Assembly: GCA_029863605.1 (NCBI GenBank)
Contig: JAOTVB010000017.1
Coordinates: forward strand, 1-64,000
Length of the DNA: 64,000 bases
Origin: Myxococcales bacterium
GTDB lineage: Bacteria; Myxococcota_A; Polyangia; Polyangiales; Houyiibacteriaceae
Direction of reading: 5' to 3'
The position numbers and the translations under genes are program-made. Numbering within the stretch: the stretch's first letter is position 1; each line of letters starts with the position of its first letter. Shown piece after piece: positions 1 through 10,823 of this stretch. Below the pieces are notes generated by a model. It did not search any database and was not told where the DNA came from. It saw nothing but the letters and a program-made list of their open reading frames with translations.

Positions 1-1
1 C

Positions 2-1300
2 GTCGAGTCCTCGGACTGCGCCGGCATCGGCATCACGAACCAGAGGGAAACCACCGTGTTGTGGGACCGGGAGTCCGGCCGGGCCGTCCATCGGGCGATC
101 GTTTGGCAGGACCGTCGAACCGCCGACCGTTGTCGCGAGCTCAAGAACGCCGGCAAGGAGACGCTGTTCCGCCAACGGACAGGTCTAGTCTTGGATCCCT
201 ACCTCTCAGGCACCAAGCTCGAGTGGTTGCTCCAGAACGTCGATGGCCTCAAGGAGCGCGCCGAAGCTGGGAAACTGGCGTTTGGCACGATCGATTCGTG
301 GCTCGTCTATAGGCTTTCGGCCGGCGAGGCCCACGTTACCGATGCGAGCAACGCGTCACGGACCTTGCTCTATGACATTGGAAAAGAGCGCTGGGACGAA
401 GAGCTGTGCGCCGAGCTGCACGTCCCGATGGCGCTTCTGCCAGACGTGCGAAGCTGCTCCGAAGTTTACGCGCGCACGTCGGGCGTGCCCGGGCTCGTCG
501 ACGGGATCCCGATCGCCGGGATGGCGGGCGACCAGCAGGCCGCGCTCTTCGGACAGACCTGCTTTGACGTAGGTGATGCCAAATGCACGTATGGCACCGG
601 CGCCTTTCTCCTGATGAACACCGGGACGGATCTCGTCCATTCCAACAACGGGCTGCTCAGCACGATCGCATGGCGCATCGGCGATCAAACCGTCTATGCT
701 CTCGAAGGCAGCGCCTTCATCGCAGGCGCGGCGGTCCAGTGGTTGCGCGACGGTTTGGGGCTGATCTCCTCGTCGGAGGAGGTCGAATCCCTCGCGAAGC
801 AGGTGGATTCCGCGGGCGACGTGGTCTTCGTTCCGGCGCTGGCCGGACTGGGGGCCCCGCATTGGGACCCCCGGGCGAGGGGCCTGATTTACGGGCTGAC
901 GCGTGATTCGACCGCCGCTCATCTCGCGCGCGCAACTCTCGAGGGGATAGCGTTCCAAGTCGTCGACCTGGTCGACGCCATGCAGGCGGATGCCAATCGT
1001 TCTATAACACGCTTGAGGGTGGATGGTGGTGCGGCCCTCAATGACTTACTGATGCAATTTCAAGCCGACATGCTCGGAGTGACGATCGATCGCCCCGCGT
1101 CTGTCGAAACCACTGCACTTGGAGCTGCTTACTTAGCTGGGATGGCCGTTGGTGTTTTCGACGGCCTGCCATCTGTCGTAGATGCTTACCGTATCGAACG
1201 TAGCTTTGAGCCCAAGATGACCTCTGACGAACGAGTTGGGCATCTCGGGCGATGGCGCGACGCGGTACGGCGAGCGCGAAGTGATATGGGGATAACATGA
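2..1300 (+). CDS. glpK: Glycerol kinase (5'-truncated by window edge)
   Basis: Phosphorylates glycerol to glycerol-3-phosphate with ATP in the cytoplasm. It belongs to the FGGY kinase family. The reading frame is open from base 2 and already shows the family motif [13 protein letters not shown], so the true start lies left of the window. Further FGGY signatures are visible: IVWQDRRT, the phosphate-binding stretch [15 protein letters not shown], and the C-terminal [18 protein letters not shown] and [10 protein letters not shown]. About 433 codons are present of the roughly 500 usual for GlpK. The stop overlaps the next start (ATGA), so the two genes are probably translated together. FGGY kinases for other polyols share these motifs, but the overall match is to glycerol kinase. 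Confidence 0.93.
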   Translation, partial: VESSDCAGIGITNQRETTVLWDRESGRAVHRAIVWQDRRTADRCRELKNAGKETLFRQRTGLVLDPYLSGTKLEWLLQNVDGLKERAEAGKLAFGTIDSWLVYRLSAGEAHVTDASNASRTLLYDIGKERWDEELCAELHVPMALLPDVRSCSEVYARTSGVPGLVDGIPIAGMAGDQQAALFGQTCFDVGDAKCTYGTGAFLLMNTGTDLVHSNNGLLSTIAWRIGDQTVYALEGSAFIAGAAVQWLRDGLGLISSSEEVESLAKQVDSAGDVVFVPALAGLGAPHWDPRARGLIYGLTRDSTAAHLARATLEGIAFQVVDLVDAMQADANRSITRLRVDGGAALNDLLMQFQADMLGVTIDRPASVETTALGAAYLAGMAVGVFDGLPSVVDAYRIERSFEPKMTSDERVGHLGRWRDAVRRARSDMGIT

Positions 1301-2022
1301 ACGAGAATGATTCGGATGTCGGGCAAGATAAAGAACAACTCGAAGTACCGGTAGCTTGGGAGGCCTTAGAGGACGCATTTGAGAACAACGCACCCGAGGT
1401 GCACAGCTATCTGCATTTCGATACGGGCGAGGTGATTCGTATCGTCGATGGGGTCGCCGATCCAGCGATGCATGCACGGATCTTGAACGACAGCCGCTAT
1501 CTGCGGATCGACCCCGTCTCATCGCGCGAGCAATACCGGTGGATGGAGCGATTCATCGCGACTGTCGAGGACGAGGATCTCAGGCGGCGTTTGAACGTCG
1601 CGATCGACGGCAAGGGCGCGTTTCGGCGCTTCAAAGACGCCTTGATGAGCCATCCGGTCGACCGGGAGCGCTGGTTTGCGTTTCGGTCCGAGCGACTTCG
1701 CTCTTGTATGGATTCCTGGCTGACCGCCCATGGGATTCAATCGGTCGAGCGGCCAAAGTGGCACGTCCCGACGGTACAGGAGGTCCACACCGAGGTGGCG
1801 GAAACACCGGAACTACGCCCGCCGGGGCGGACCTCCCGGGTGACCACTCCGGACGCCAGTCGAAGGCGCGTCCACGACCTGGTCGACGCCGTGGCCCCGA
1901 AAGACCTGGAGATGGCCCGCGCCTTCCTCGAGTTGCTCGCGACGCGACGTTCGGAGCCAGCGGCGCGACCCAGCGATCCCCCAGAGGCAGTCCCCGAGGC
2001 CGCCGACACCGAGTCCAACTGA
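1297..2022 (+). CDS. UPF0158 family protein
   Basis: A 241-residue protein of unknown function. Residues about 15-150 fit the UPF0158 family: an acidic N-terminus, the segment [12 protein letters not shown], a strand pair [12 protein letters not shown], then [16 protein letters not shown] and the family-typical FRRFKDAL followed by RERWFAFR. The C-terminal ~90 residues are Pro/Glu/Arg-rich and look disordered. No signal peptide or membrane segment is present. It overlaps glpK by 4 bp (ATGA), which suggests co-translation, but nothing in the sequence links it to glycerol metabolism. Confidence 0.72.
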   Translation: MNENDSDVGQDKEQLEVPVAWEALEDAFENNAPEVHSYLHFDTGEVIRIVDGVADPAMHARILNDSRYLRIDPVSSREQYRWMERFIATVEDEDLRRRLNVAIDGKGAFRRFKDALMSHPVDRERWFAFRSERLRSCMDSWLTAHGIQSVERPKWHVPTVQEVHTEVAETPELRPPGRTSRVTTPDASRRRVHDLVDAVAPKDLEMARAFLELLATRRSEPAARPSDPPEAVPEAADTESN

Positions 2023-2108
2023 GCTCAGCCCTAGGCCAGCTGCTGACCCGTAGCCCCTATATGTAGTGGAGGTCACGCACTGACCGGCGCTTCTGGTCGC
2101 GCAAATCG

Positions 2109-2137
2109 TTGCATTGTCGTATGTTCAGTGATAGCCA
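2109..2137 (+). promoter_or_regulatory. Putative smc promoter
   Basis: TTGCAT (2109-2114), a 17-bp spacer, then TAGCCA (2132-2137), 27 bp before the smc GTG. The same -10 hexamer TAGCCA with a TTGAC-type -35 at 17 bp is found before alr and before the glycosyltransferase at 37266. The -10 is weak against TATAAT, so the call rests on this recurrence. Confidence 0.4.
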
Positions 2138-2164
2138 CGTGCAACTACTCCTTCCGGGGGCAAC

Positions 2165-5100
2165 GTGAAGATCAAGAAGCTCGAAATCACCGGCTTCAAA
2201 TCCTTCGTGGACCAGACGACGGTCCACTTCGATCACGACATCACCTGCGTAGTGGGGCCCAACGGGTGTGGGAAGTCCAATATCGTGGATGCCATCAAGT
2301 GGGCTATGGGTGAGCAATCCCCCTCGCGCTTGCGCGGCAAGCATATGGAGGATGTGATCTTCAGCGGCGCGGAGGGACGAGGCCCGCACGGCTTCGCCGA
2401 GGTGGCGATCACGTTCGACAACACCGACGGCCTCGCTCCGCTGGAATACCGGGACTATGCGGAAATTCAAGTCTCTCGCCGGCTGGATCGTCAAGGACAC
2501 AGTGATTACCTGATCAACAAGACCCCGGTTCGCCTTCTCGACATCACCAACCTCTTCCTCGGGACCGGGGTGGGCAAGCGGGCGTATTCAATCATCGAGC
2601 AGGGCCGCATCGGGTTCATCGTCACCTCCAAGCCCGAAGACCGCCGCACGATGATCGAAGAAGCGGCGGGCATCAGCAAGTTCAGGCTGAGCAAGCGCGC
2701 GGCCGAGCGCAAGATGGACCAAACTCGGCAGAACCTCTTGCGCGTTACCGACATCATAGGCGAGCTCGAGCGCAGCTTGGCCTCCCTCAAGCGTCAAGCG
2801 CAGAAGGCCGAGCGCTATAAGCGATACAAGAAAGAAATGCGTGATCTCGACCTCTGGGTTTCGTCGCATCGGTTCCTCGAGCTCCGTGGGCAGATCACCG
2901 CGGTGACGGCAGCGTTGTCCAAAGCCAGCGAGGACGTTCAGGCAACTCGGCGTGCGCTAGTGGCTCGAGAGGCATCAGTCGAGGCAGAACGCGTGGCGCT
3001 CCAACAAATGGGGTCTAATGTCGAGCGAGGACAAGGCAGAGCCTACGAGCTCGACAACTTGGTTCGCCAACTGGAAGGCCTGATCCGGCAGCAGCAAGAT
3101 CGACAAGCGGCGTTGGTGGAGCGCGAAGAGCTTGCAGTCCGGGAGCTCCGCAACATCGAGGAACAAAGAGAGCGCTTGCACCAAGAGAGTGCGACGGTGC
3201 GGGTTTCACTTGGTGAGCTGGAGTCCGTGGAGAGTGAGGCCGAGGAGCTTCTTGCCGAGGTCCAAGCCGAGCTAGAATCTCGAAAAAGTGCTGCAAAAGA
3301 TGCCGAATTAGCCCTAGAGAACGCCAGAGCTCAGTTGGCCGAGGGTCGAGCGCGAGCGGCCCGAGCCGAGGCAGTGCTGGGGGGTTTTGGCGCTCGCCGT
3401 GACGATGTTAGGGCGCGAACCGAGCGGCTCCGGGATGAAGAACAAGCGCTTGCCTTGCGCGAGGTCGAGTTCGCGCAGCAGCGCGGCGAGCTCGATGCGC
3501 GCATGTTGGGGTTACGCAGCGGCAAGGTCGAAACGGCAGAACGACAGAGAGAAATCGAAAATTCATTGTCGTCCGGGAAGGAAGCGCTCCAGCGAGCCGA
3601 CTCAGAGGTGGACCGCCTGCGCGAACGGCTCGCCGTCACACGTTCCCGCCTGCGCTCTCTCGACGAGATTCACGAGCGCTTCGAGGGCGTCGGTGCGGGC
3701 GCACAAGCGGTCATGGCGAGTTACGCGTCAGCCGATTCTTCGCGTTCCGGCTTGGTGGGATTGATCGCTGATCAATTGGAATGCGCGCCCGAGCATACGC
3801 GCGCGTTGGGGGCCGCGCTCGGCGGGGCGCTCGAGTACTTGCTTGTTCGAGATACCGACGCCGCGTTGCGTGCCGCCGACTACCTCGCGCGAGAAGAAAA
3901 GGGCCGCGCAACTTTCCTTCCGCGCGTTCCCAGTGGTCGTGCTCGCATCGTGCCAATATTTCCGACTGGCGCGGGTGTGGTCGGACCGCTCTCGGGCTTG
4001 GTGCGCTTTGCCCGCGAAGACGAAAAATGGGTAAGGCACCTCCTCTTCGACACTCTCGTGGTCGAATCCCTCAGCATCGCCGCTCGCCTTCACAACGACG
4101 GCTTCGAAGGCAAGCTCGTTACACTCGACGGCCAGGCGCTTCTAGCAGACGGCGCGGTCGTGGGCGGCGCCAACGACGAATCCGCTGCGCATTTGCTTCG
4201 AATGAAACGTGAGATCCGCGAGCTCAAAGAGGTAGCGACCCAAGAGGAAGCGGAGCTCGAGCGAGCGACGTCCGAGCAAGGCCGTCTACGCGCGATGATC
4301 GCGGAGCGTCGAGCGGCGATCGATGCGGCGCGCGCCGAGGCTCACGATGCCGAGCTCGAGATTCTCGGTGCCGAGCGCGACCTGAAGGCGGTCGTGATGG
4401 AGCTTCGACGGATTGCAGAGCGCCGCGGTCAGCTCGCCAAGGCGGAGGCCGAATCCCAGGCCGCGTTATCCCTGATCGGCACCGATGAAGGCAACGCCAA
4501 GCGTGAGCTGACCCAAGCGCGGAGTAGTGGAGCCGACGCCGACGAAGCGATTCGAGTCGCCGAGAGCGTATTGGGCGAGCGGCGTAGGGTCGTCGAAGAG
4601 CAAGCCGAACGCTTCACCGAGGTGAGGGTCCGCGCCACTCAGTCCCACGAGCGGGCCGATCGAGAGCGATCGATCCTCGGCCAGCTTGAGCGTTCCATTG
4701 CCGAGCTCGACGCGCGAGAGGACCGCTTGCGGGCAGACGTCGAGGCGGCCCACCGAGACAAGAGCCAGGCCGCTGGCCGGATTCTTCTTCACCAAGGGCG
4801 TCTCGCCGAGACCGCCCACCAGGCGTCCGCGGCGCGCGATGAGCTCTCGAGCCTGCGAGCGCGCTTCGACGAGGCCCAAACGGAGCTCGGACGCTCCGAA
4901 GCGTGGCTCAAGGAGCTCCGAGGGACAATCGACGATCAGTCGACCGAGCTACACGCGCTCACGCTTCGCGAGCGCGAGCAGACCTTGGCGATGGAGCATC
5001 TGGAGGAGCAGGTTCTCGACAAGTATCGAGTCGCGCTTCACTACGTGATCGGCGATTACCACGCGCGTCCGGTTCCGGACGCGGAGGTGACGTCCCGCGC

Positions 5101-5764
5101 CGACGAGCTTCAACGGTTGATCGATAGGATGGGCGAAATCAACCTCACCGCCATCGAGGAGTACGAGGAGAACGCCGAGCGCTACGAGTATCTGACCTCC
5201 CAGAAGAACGACCTCGAGGAGGCGCTGACAAAGCTCGAGCGCGCCATCCGTCAGATGAACCGCGAGAGCCGCGCGCTGTTCCGCGAAGCATTTGCGGGGA
5301 TCAACGAGCGTTTCAAGCGCATCTTCCCGATACTCTTCCGAGGTGGCAAGGCAGAGCTGAAGCTGAGCGACCCGCACGACCTGCTCGAAACCGGCGTGGA
5401 AATAATCGCGCAGCCGCCTGGTAAGCGCATTGGGTCACTCGAGCTCATGAGCGGCGGCGAAAAGGCGCTCACGGCGGTCGCCCTGATCTTCGCCATCTTC
5501 CAATACAAGCCGAGCCCGTTTTGCCTGCTGGACGAGGTCGATGCGCCGCTCGACGAAGCCAACATCGGCCGTTTCGCCGAAACGGTTCAACAGATGACCG
5601 ACCGCTCACAGTTCATCCTCATCACGCATTCGAAGAAAACGATGGAATACGCTGACGTGCTGTACGGAGTCACCATGGAGCAGCCTGGCATCTCGAAGTT
5701 GGTGTCGGTCGAGCTTCGCGGCGAAAAACGACCGGTTCCTGCGGCCGTCGAAGCTGCAGAGTAG
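2165..5764 (+). CDS. smc: Chromosome segregation protein SMC
   Basis: The structural maintenance of chromosomes ATPase, which works with ScpA/ScpB to compact and segregate the nucleoid. The 1199 residues match the family length. The order is: N-terminal head with Walker A GPNGCGKS (residues 31-38) and Q-loop region; a long coiled coil rich in Glu/Arg/Ala; a hinge around residues 510-650 (GLIADQLE to TLDGQALLADGAVVGG); a second coiled coil; and the C-terminal head with signature SGGEK near 1096 and Walker B LLDEVDAPLDEAN near 1123. The GTG start gives MKIKKLEITGFKSF, the canonical SMC N-terminus. scpA/scpB are not in the window. Confidence 0.97.
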   Translation: MKIKKLEITGFKSFVDQTTVHFDHDITCVVGPNGCGKSNIVDAIKWAMGEQSPSRLRGKHMEDVIFSGAEGRGPHGFAEVAITFDNTDGLAPLEYRDYAEIQVSRRLDRQGHSDYLINKTPVRLLDITNLFLGTGVGKRAYSIIEQGRIGFIVTSKPEDRRTMIEEAAGISKFRLSKRAAERKMDQTRQNLLRVTDIIGELERSLASLKRQAQKAERYKRYKKEMRDLDLWVSSHRFLELRGQITAVTAALSKASEDVQATRRALVAREASVEAERVALQQMGSNVERGQGRAYELDNLVRQLEGLIRQQQDRQAALVEREELAVRELRNIEEQRERLHQESATVRVSLGELESVESEAEELLAEVQAELESRKSAAKDAELALENARAQLAEGRARAARAEAVLGGFGARRDDVRARTERLRDEEQALALREVEFAQQRGELDARMLGLRSGKVETAERQREIENSLSSGKEALQRADSEVDRLRERLAVTRSRLRSLDEIHERFEGVGAGAQAVMASYASADSSRSGLVGLIADQLECAPEHTRALGAALGGALEYLLVRDTDAALRAADYLAREEKGRATFLPRVPSGRARIVPIFPTGAGVVGPLSGLVRFAREDEKWVRHLLFDTLVVESLSIAARLHNDGFEGKLVTLDGQALLADGAVVGGANDESAAHLLRMKREIRELKEVATQEEAELERATSEQGRLRAMIAERRAAIDAARAEAHDAELEILGAERDLKAVVMELRRIAERRGQLAKAEAESQAALSLIGTDEGNAKRELTQARSSGADADEAIRVAESVLGERRRVVEEQAERFTEVRVRATQSHERADRERSILGQLERSIAELDAREDRLRADVEAAHRDKSQAAGRILLHQGRLAETAHQASAARDELSSLRARFDEAQTELGRSEAWLKELRGTIDDQSTELHALTLREREQTLAMEHLEEQVLDKYRVALHYVIGDYHARPVPDAEVTSRADELQRLIDRMGEINLTAIEEYEENAERYEYLTSQKNDLEEALTKLERAIRQMNRESRALFREAFAGINERFKRIFPILFRGGKAELKLSDPHDLLETGVEIIAQPPGKRIGSLELMSGGEKALTAVALIFAIFQYKPSPFCLLDEVDAPLDEANIGRFAETVQQMTDRSQFILITHSKKTMEYADVLYGVTMEQPGISKLVSVELRGEKRPVPAAVEAAE

Positions 5765-5795
5765 GCCGCGTCGTGCCGTTTGATCGACCATCGCG

Positions 5796-5801
5796 TACCC
5801 T
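5796..5801 (+). promoter_or_regulatory. -10 element of the permease gene, leaderless
   Basis: TACCCT ends exactly 6 nt before the GTG start at 5808. A weak -35 (GTGCCG, 5773-5778) sits 17 bp upstream. Transcription would begin at or next to the start codon. Confidence 0.5.
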
Positions 5802-5807
5802 CGTCGC

Positions 5808-7121
5808 GTGAAAAACGCGCGATGGCTCGACCTCGGTTCGGGAATTGGGCTCGTCGTCGCGAGCATGGTGGGCGCAGGCGTGTTTCTGAGCGCAGGCTTC
5901 ATGGCGCAAGAGCTCAGTGCAGGTTTGATTCTGGTCGCTTGGGGTGTCGGCGCCGTGCTCGCCATGGCCGGTGCGCGCACCTACGCCGAGGCGAGTGTGC
6001 TGATCCCGCGATCGGGCGGTGAGTACCGGTACCTATCCGAGCTGATTCATCCCGCGGTTGGCTACTTGGCTGGATGGGCATCGCTTCTAGTCGGTTTTGC
6101 CGCGCCAACGGCGATCAGCGCTTACGGAGCATCGGCGTTTGCGCAAACGGTCGTCGGTGCTGGGGACACGCGGTTGGGAGCCACCGCGTTGATCCTGGTG
6201 CTCACCTTGCTTCACGCAGCAGGACTTCGGCTTTCGAAGTGGACTCAGAACAGCCTGATCCTCGTCAATGCGATTCTCATCGTCGGATTCATCGCCGTCG
6301 GATTGTCCCTTGGCAGTCATGAGTGGCCGACGTGGGTGGCCCCGAACAGGACCGATGACTTTGTGGCGCTCCCGTTCGCAAGAAGCCTCTTCTTCGTGGC
6401 GTATGCGTTCTCAGGGTGGAATGCGGCGGCCTACGCTGCCGAGGAGTTCCACAATCCCGTGCGCGACGTACCGCGCGCGATGTTGATCGGCTGCGGTCTT
6501 GTAGGGATCCTCTACTTACTGGTGAACTGGGTGCTCGTCGCCAACCTCACCCCCGAGCAAGCCAAGATCGTCTTCCAGTACGAGGAGGCACGGGTCACGT
6601 TGGGTCACATCGTCGCGCAACAGTTCCTCGGTGGAGTCGGTTCGAGCATCATGTCCGTGGCGATTGCGATTGCCATGTTGTCGAGTATGAGCGCAATGCT
6701 CCTCGTTGGCCCCCGCGTGTACGCCGAAATGGCACGCGACGGGTTTCTTCCGTCTGTCCTGCGAGGTCAACCCGGCGCCCCGCCACGCACGTCGGTCTTC
6801 GTACAGGGCACGCTGGCGGTCATTCTGTTACATCTCCATTCGATCGGCGAGCTCCTCAGCAACGTTGCCGGTGTGCTCGTCCTGTTTTCTGCTCTCGTCG
6901 CGGTCGGCTTGTTCTTAGTGCGCCGACGACGGCCGCACCTTGCTTCCCCGAGGCCGCAGGCTTTGTTCGCTGCGTTCGTTTATGCGAGCTCGTCAGCGTG
7001 GATGCTTTACAGCGCTTTCAGAAGTCGCACCGGTTTGTTGCCGTGGCTCGGCGTGGTCGCTGTCGCTGGCCTCGGCGGTTACCTCGTCACCGAGCGGCGC
7101 CGGGGCCGCGCACGTACCTAA
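5808..7121 (+). CDS. APC-family amino acid permease
   Basis: Integral membrane transporter of 437 residues with about 12 hydrophobic segments. It shows the APC-superfamily start [15 protein letters not shown] in the first helix (unwound G-x-G type motif) and the conserved [19 protein letters not shown] after helix 2. The helix-6 region carries [25 protein letters not shown], typical of amino acid/polyamine permeases. The substrate cannot be read from the sequence. The GTG start is favoured because a -10 box lies 6 nt before it and no Shine-Dalgarno is visible. The last 4 bp overlap the convergent purL end. Confidence 0.88.
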   Translation: MKNARWLDLGSGIGLVVASMVGAGVFLSAGFMAQELSAGLILVAWGVGAVLAMAGARTYAEASVLIPRSGGEYRYLSELIHPAVGYLAGWASLLVGFAAPTAISAYGASAFAQTVVGAGDTRLGATALILVLTLLHAAGLRLSKWTQNSLILVNAILIVGFIAVGLSLGSHEWPTWVAPNRTDDFVALPFARSLFFVAYAFSGWNAAAYAAEEFHNPVRDVPRAMLIGCGLVGILYLLVNWVLVANLTPEQAKIVFQYEEARVTLGHIVAQQFLGGVGSSIMSVAIAIAMLSSMSAMLLVGPRVYAEMARDGFLPSVLRGQPGAPPRTSVFVQGTLAVILLHLHSIGELLSNVAGVLVLFSALVAVGLFLVRRRRPHLASPRPQALFAAFVYASSSAWMLYSAFRSRTGLLPWLGVVAVAGLGGYLVTERRRGRART

Positions 7122-9424
7122 CATGACTCCCCAGGCTGGTCGCCGACGATCGCGTCGAGCGCACTAGCATGCGCATGCGCAAGCGCCTCCACAGCAACCT
7201 CGCACACACCCTCGATGGCGAGGGTGTCACCTGTCACTTCACCGAGCGCCTCGAACGGGACCCCGAGGCGCTCGCACACCGAGAGCGCCTCGTCGACGTT
7301 GCCCGACGGGAGGCTCACGATGATCCGCGAGGGCTCTTCGCCGAAGAGCAAGGCATGGGCGGGCGCGTCTCCGCCGGCAGGAAGTGAGACGCGCGCCCCG
7401 TGGCCGTTTGCGATGCAGGCCTCCGCCAAACACATCGCAATGCCGCCGTCGCTGATATCATGAGCGCTCTCGACAAGTTGCCGTTGCGCAAGCTCGAGCA
7501 TGGCGTGCTGCAATGCGGCCTCGGCATCGAGATCGATGCCTACGGGAGCGCCGGTAACCGACCCCATCGTTTGCACGAGCCACTCCGAACCGCCCAGGAC
7601 GCCACGCGACGCCCGTCCGAGGTGCACGATGACATCGCCTTCGTTGAGGAATCCCAGTCCCAGTCGGTGAGCTGGGTCCTCGAGCTGGCCGACGACCGCG
7701 ACGGTGGGTGTCGGAAGGATCGATTTCCCGTCCGTCTCGTTGTAGAAGCTCACGTTTCCGGACACGACCGGAGCCCCGAGCGCCGTGCAGGCTGCCGCCA
7801 AGCCATCGATCGCCTGGGCAAAGCGCCACATCTGCTCGGGCACCTCTGGGTTTCCGAAGTTGAGACAGTCGGTCAGGCCGAGCGGCTTCGCTCCCACGCA
7901 CACGACGTTGCGCGTACACTCCGCGACTGCCATCGCTGCGCCGAAGAACGGATCGAGCTCGACGTGTCGTCCATTGCAATCAGCCGAAACCGCGAGGAAC
8001 TTTTCCCGAGTGCCATCGGCGTCCTGGCAAAAAACGCGAACGACCGCTGCGTCGCCGTCTCCGGGGCGTACGACCGTCCCGTCCCGGACGATGTGGTCGT
8101 ACTGCCTCCAAATCCATGACCTGCTTCCGATGTTTGGGGAACCGATCAGACGCACTATCTCTGCTCCGAGGTTGCTCGGCGCATCGTCGGTCATGGTGAC
8201 TACCGTTGCGGTTTCGGATCTCGGCTCCTGGGGGCGATCGTACTTGGGCGCGCAGTCGGTCAACAGATCGACAGGCAGATCGACGACCACAACGGGGTCA
8301 GGCTTGCTCGGAGCGTCGTCGAACGGATCGTAACCAGGCGTGGCTTTGCAGATGAAGCGGCTTGACGCCGTGACCCGGCCGACGATCGATGCGTCGAGAT
8401 CCCACTTGGCGCAAATGTCGAAGACCTCGTGCTCGCGGCCGCGTTTTGCCACCATGAGCATACGCTCCTGGGACTCGCTCAGGAGCATTTCGTAAGGACT
8501 CAGGGCACGGGTCCGCCTTGGGATCGCGTCGAGGTCGAGCTCGATGCCGTTGCCCGCGCGTGCGGCCATCTCGACCGACGAAGAGGTCAGCCCGGCGGCT
8601 CCCATGTCTTGCACCCCGGACAAACAGTCGGTCGCGAAGATCTCGAGGCAAGCCTCGAGAAGGAGCTTCTCCATGAAAGGATCGCCGACTTGGACCGTTG
8701 GAAGCTTGCTGTCGGTTTCCTCGCCGAACTCAGCGCTCGCCATCGTGGCGCCGTGAATGCCGTCGCGCCCGGTTTTTGCGCCGACATAGATGATCGGATT
8801 CCCGATACCCTCGGCCCTGCCGAAGAAGAGCTCGTCCGTTTTTGCGATTCCCACTGTGAAGGCGTTGACTAGAATGTTGCCGTCGTAGCTGGCATCGAAC
8901 TGCACTTCGCCACCCACCGTAGGCACGCCGATGCAGTTGCCATAGCCGCCGATCCCGGCGACGACGCCCTTCAGCAAGCGCGGCGTTTTTGGATGGTCAG
9001 CCCGCCCAAAACGAAGCGAGTTGAGTGACGCTACCGGGCGCGCGCCCATGGTGAACACGTCCCGAAGGATCCCGCCGACACCGGTCGCGGCGCCTTGATA
9101 GGGCTCGATGTAAGAAGGGTGGTTGTGTGACTCCATCTTGAACACTGCGCAGAACCCGTCGCCGATATCGACCGCACCCGCGTTCTCGCCAGGCCCCTGC
9201 ACGACTTGAGGACCTTCGGTGGGCAGTCGAGAGAGATGCACGCGAGACGACTTGTAGGAGCAGTGCTCGGACCACATCACGCTGATCACTCCGAGCTCGG
9301 CATAGCTCGGCTTGCGCGAAAGAGTGCTGAGAACGCGATCCCACTCGTCGTCGGCCAGGCCGAACTCGCGCGCGAGCTCGGGAGACACGTCCGGTTCGCC
9401 AGGGAAGTTCCTGGGTGTGGTCAT
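7118..9424 (-). CDS. purL: Phosphoribosylformylglycinamidine synthase subunit PurL
   Basis: Large subunit of FGAM synthase (purine step 4), which uses ATP and glutamine-derived ammonia delivered by PurQ. At 768 residues it is the small-type PurL, which needs PurQ and usually PurS. Motifs include [56 protein letters not shown] and [17 protein letters not shown]. It overlaps purQ by 4 bp on the same strand and lies last in a thiS-thiG-thiE-(S26-like)-purQ-purL array. No purS-like gene is visible beside it. Its product leads to AIR, the branch point to thiamine pyrimidine, which fits the thi neighbours. Confidence 0.96.
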   Translation of the reverse strand: MTTPRNFPGEPDVSPELAREFGLADDEWDRVLSTLSRKPSYAELGVISVMWSEHCSYKSSRVHLSRLPTEGPQVVQGPGENAGAVDIGDGFCAVFKMESHNHPSYIEPYQGAATGVGGILRDVFTMGARPVASLNSLRFGRADHPKTPRLLKGVVAGIGGYGNCIGVPTVGGEVQFDASYDGNILVNAFTVGIAKTDELFFGRAEGIGNPIIYVGAKTGRDGIHGATMASAEFGEETDSKLPTVQVGDPFMEKLLLEACLEIFATDCLSGVQDMGAAGLTSSSVEMAARAGNGIELDLDAIPRRTRALSPYEMLLSESQERMLMVAKRGREHEVFDICAKWDLDASIVGRVTASSRFICKATPGYDPFDDAPSKPDPVVVVDLPVDLLTDCAPKYDRPQEPRSETATVVTMTDDAPSNLGAEIVRLIGSPNIGSRSWIWRQYDHIVRDGTVVRPGDGDAAVVRVFCQDADGTREKFLAVSADCNGRHVELDPFFGAAMAVAECTRNVVCVGAKPLGLTDCLNFGNPEVPEQMWRFAQAIDGLAAACTALGAPVVSGNVSFYNETDGKSILPTPTVAVVGQLEDPAHRLGLGFLNEGDVIVHLGRASRGVLGGSEWLVQTMGSVTGAPVGIDLDAEAALQHAMLELAQRQLVESAHDISDGGIAMCLAEACIANGHGARVSLPAGGDAPAHALLFGEEPSRIIVSLPSGNVDEALSVCERLGVPFEALGEVTGDTLAIEGVCEVAVEALAHAHASALDAIVGDQPGESC

Positions 9425-10116
9425 TCGGCCCCCAAGTGGCGTCGCAGCGATTGAAAAAGACGCAGCCCATCGTCATTCCCGAGAATGGCTTCGCTGGCCC
9501 GTTCGGGGTGTGGCATCATTCCGAGCACGTTCTTGTCGCGGTTGTAGACGCCGGCGATGTCGTCGACGGCCCCGTTCGGATTGGCCGGACTACCTTCCGG
9601 CGCATCGCCGCGGCGCGTGCAGTAACGAAAGGCGACCTGGTCGTTGGCGTTGAGCTGCCCGAGCGTTTCCGAGCTGCATTGATACCGCCCATCGGCGTGG
9701 GCGATCGGAAGTCGCAATACCTGCCCCTGCCCCATGTCGGTGAAAGGACCTTCGTTTTCGACGCGGACGAAGATGTCCCGGCATTCGAACCGTAGATGCG
9801 CGTTGCGGGTGAGGGCGCCCGGCAGAAGGCCCATCTCGGTGAGCACTTGAAAGCCGTTGCAGATCCCGAGGATTGGGCCTCCGCGGTCGGCAAACTCTCG
9901 AATCGCGCTCACGATAGGGCTAAAGCGCGCGATCGCTCCTGCCCTTAGGTAATCTCCATACGAGAAACCTCCAGGGATCAGCACGGCGTCGGCTTCCCCA
10001 AACGAGGTCTCTTTGTGGAAGGCGTACCAGGCGTCGGCTCCGAGAACATCCCTCACGGCGTGAAGGGCGTCCCAGTCCGCATTAGAACCTGGAAATTGTA
10101 CGACAGCGACTCTCAT
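9421..10116 (-). CDS. purQ: Phosphoribosylformylglycinamidine synthase subunit PurQ (glutaminase)
   Basis: Class I glutamine amidotransferase subunit that feeds ammonia to PurL. It has 231 residues. The N-terminus [14 protein letters not shown] is typical, the nucleophile Cys lies in [20 protein letters not shown], and the His-Glu pair is in MMPHPERA near the C-terminus. It starts with ATG 72 bp after the S26-like gene, behind its own good promoter (10147-10175), and ends overlapping purL. Confidence 0.96.
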   Translation of the reverse strand: MRVAVVQFPGSNADWDALHAVRDVLGADAWYAFHKETSFGEADAVLIPGGFSYGDYLRAGAIARFSPIVSAIREFADRGGPILGICNGFQVLTEMGLLPGALTRNAHLRFECRDIFVRVENEGPFTDMGQGQVLRLPIAHADGRYQCSSETLGQLNANDQVAFRYCTRRGDAPEGSPANPNGAVDDIAGVYNRDKNVLGMMPHPERASEAILGNDDGLRLFQSLRRHLGAE

Positions 10117-10146
10117 CGGGTGCGATTTCGGCGTCTAGGCGCGCGG

Positions 10147-10175
10147 AGCATACGGACGGACCGAGCCCGAGGCAA
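10147..10175 (-). promoter_or_regulatory. purQL promoter
   Basis: On the minus strand TTGCCT (10175-10170), 17-bp spacer, TATGCT (10152-10147), with a 30-nt stretch to the purQ ATG. This is the strongest sigma70-like signal in the thi-pur array, so purQL can be transcribed independently of the thi genes. Confidence 0.6.
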
Positions 10176-10188
10176 TCCGGAGGGGTCA

Positions 10189-10815
10189 CTAGTGAACGAT
10201 CTCGAAATACCCGTGCGCGATCTCCGGCGCCAGCCCCTCGACGGGGGTCAACCGAAACACGATCGTGCCCCGACAGCTGCCTGCGTCGACCTGCCCATAC
10301 GCGCGGCTGTCCTGGCCCATGTAGCCGCGATAGTCGCCCAAGAGGTAAACCTTGCCGGGGTCGACGGTCGTCTTGCGGACCAAGTGCTGGCGGTTCTGGT
10401 CGAAGAAGATGTGGTGTTTGTCGCTGTCGCTGCGCTCGTTGCCCCAGATGACCGAGCGCTTCAGGCCGTTGTCGTCGTTGTAGAACTCGGTGGTGCCACG
10501 CTCCTCGAATTTCAACGGCCCGCCGTCGAGTCGAAGGACGTCGCCGAAGGACTCGATGACGTTCCCTTCGGTTGCCGCGACCCGGCCGACTACCCAGCCC
10601 TCTTCGGTCGGGTGCTTGCAGACGGCGATCGCGCCCGGCACCGGCTTGCCCCGTTTGTTGATCAGGACCCGCTCGCCGCGCACGAGGGTGGGGGCCATCC
10701 CGTTGTGCCCCATGGTGGCAACGTCAAACAGAAGTACCTTCAGCAGAAGCAACATGACGATGACCGCCGCGCCGATCCACGACAAACATCCGAGTCCGTT
10801 TCGCATCCGCCCCAC
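10189..10815 (-). CDS. Signal peptidase I-like (S26) protein lacking catalytic residues
   Basis: A 208-residue membrane-anchored protein with one N-terminal helix (residues ~12-32) and all S26 boxes in order. Box B reads HNGMAPTL where active enzymes have S-x-SM-x-PTL, so the nucleophile Ser is Gly39. Box D reads VVGRVAATEG where enzymes have I-KRV-GLPGD, so the general-base Lys is Gly77. Box E is retained as LLGDYRGYMGQDSR. The reading frame is otherwise intact. It is therefore probably not an active leader peptidase; a binding or regulatory role is only inference. It sits 8 bp after thiE. The GTG at 10815 or the ATG at 10806 may be the start. Confidence 0.75.
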   Translation of the reverse strand: MGRMRNGLGCLSWIGAAVIVMLLLLKVLLFDVATMGHNGMAPTLVRGERVLINKRGKPVPGAIAVCKHPTEEGWVVGRVAATEGNVIESFGDVLRLDGGPLKFEERGTTEFYNDDNGLKRSVIWGNERSDSDKHHIFFDQNRQHLVRKTTVDPGKVYLLGDYRGYMGQDSRAYGQVDAGSCRGTIVFRLTPVEGLAPEIAHGYFEIVH

Positions 10816-10823
10816 GACTTCGG

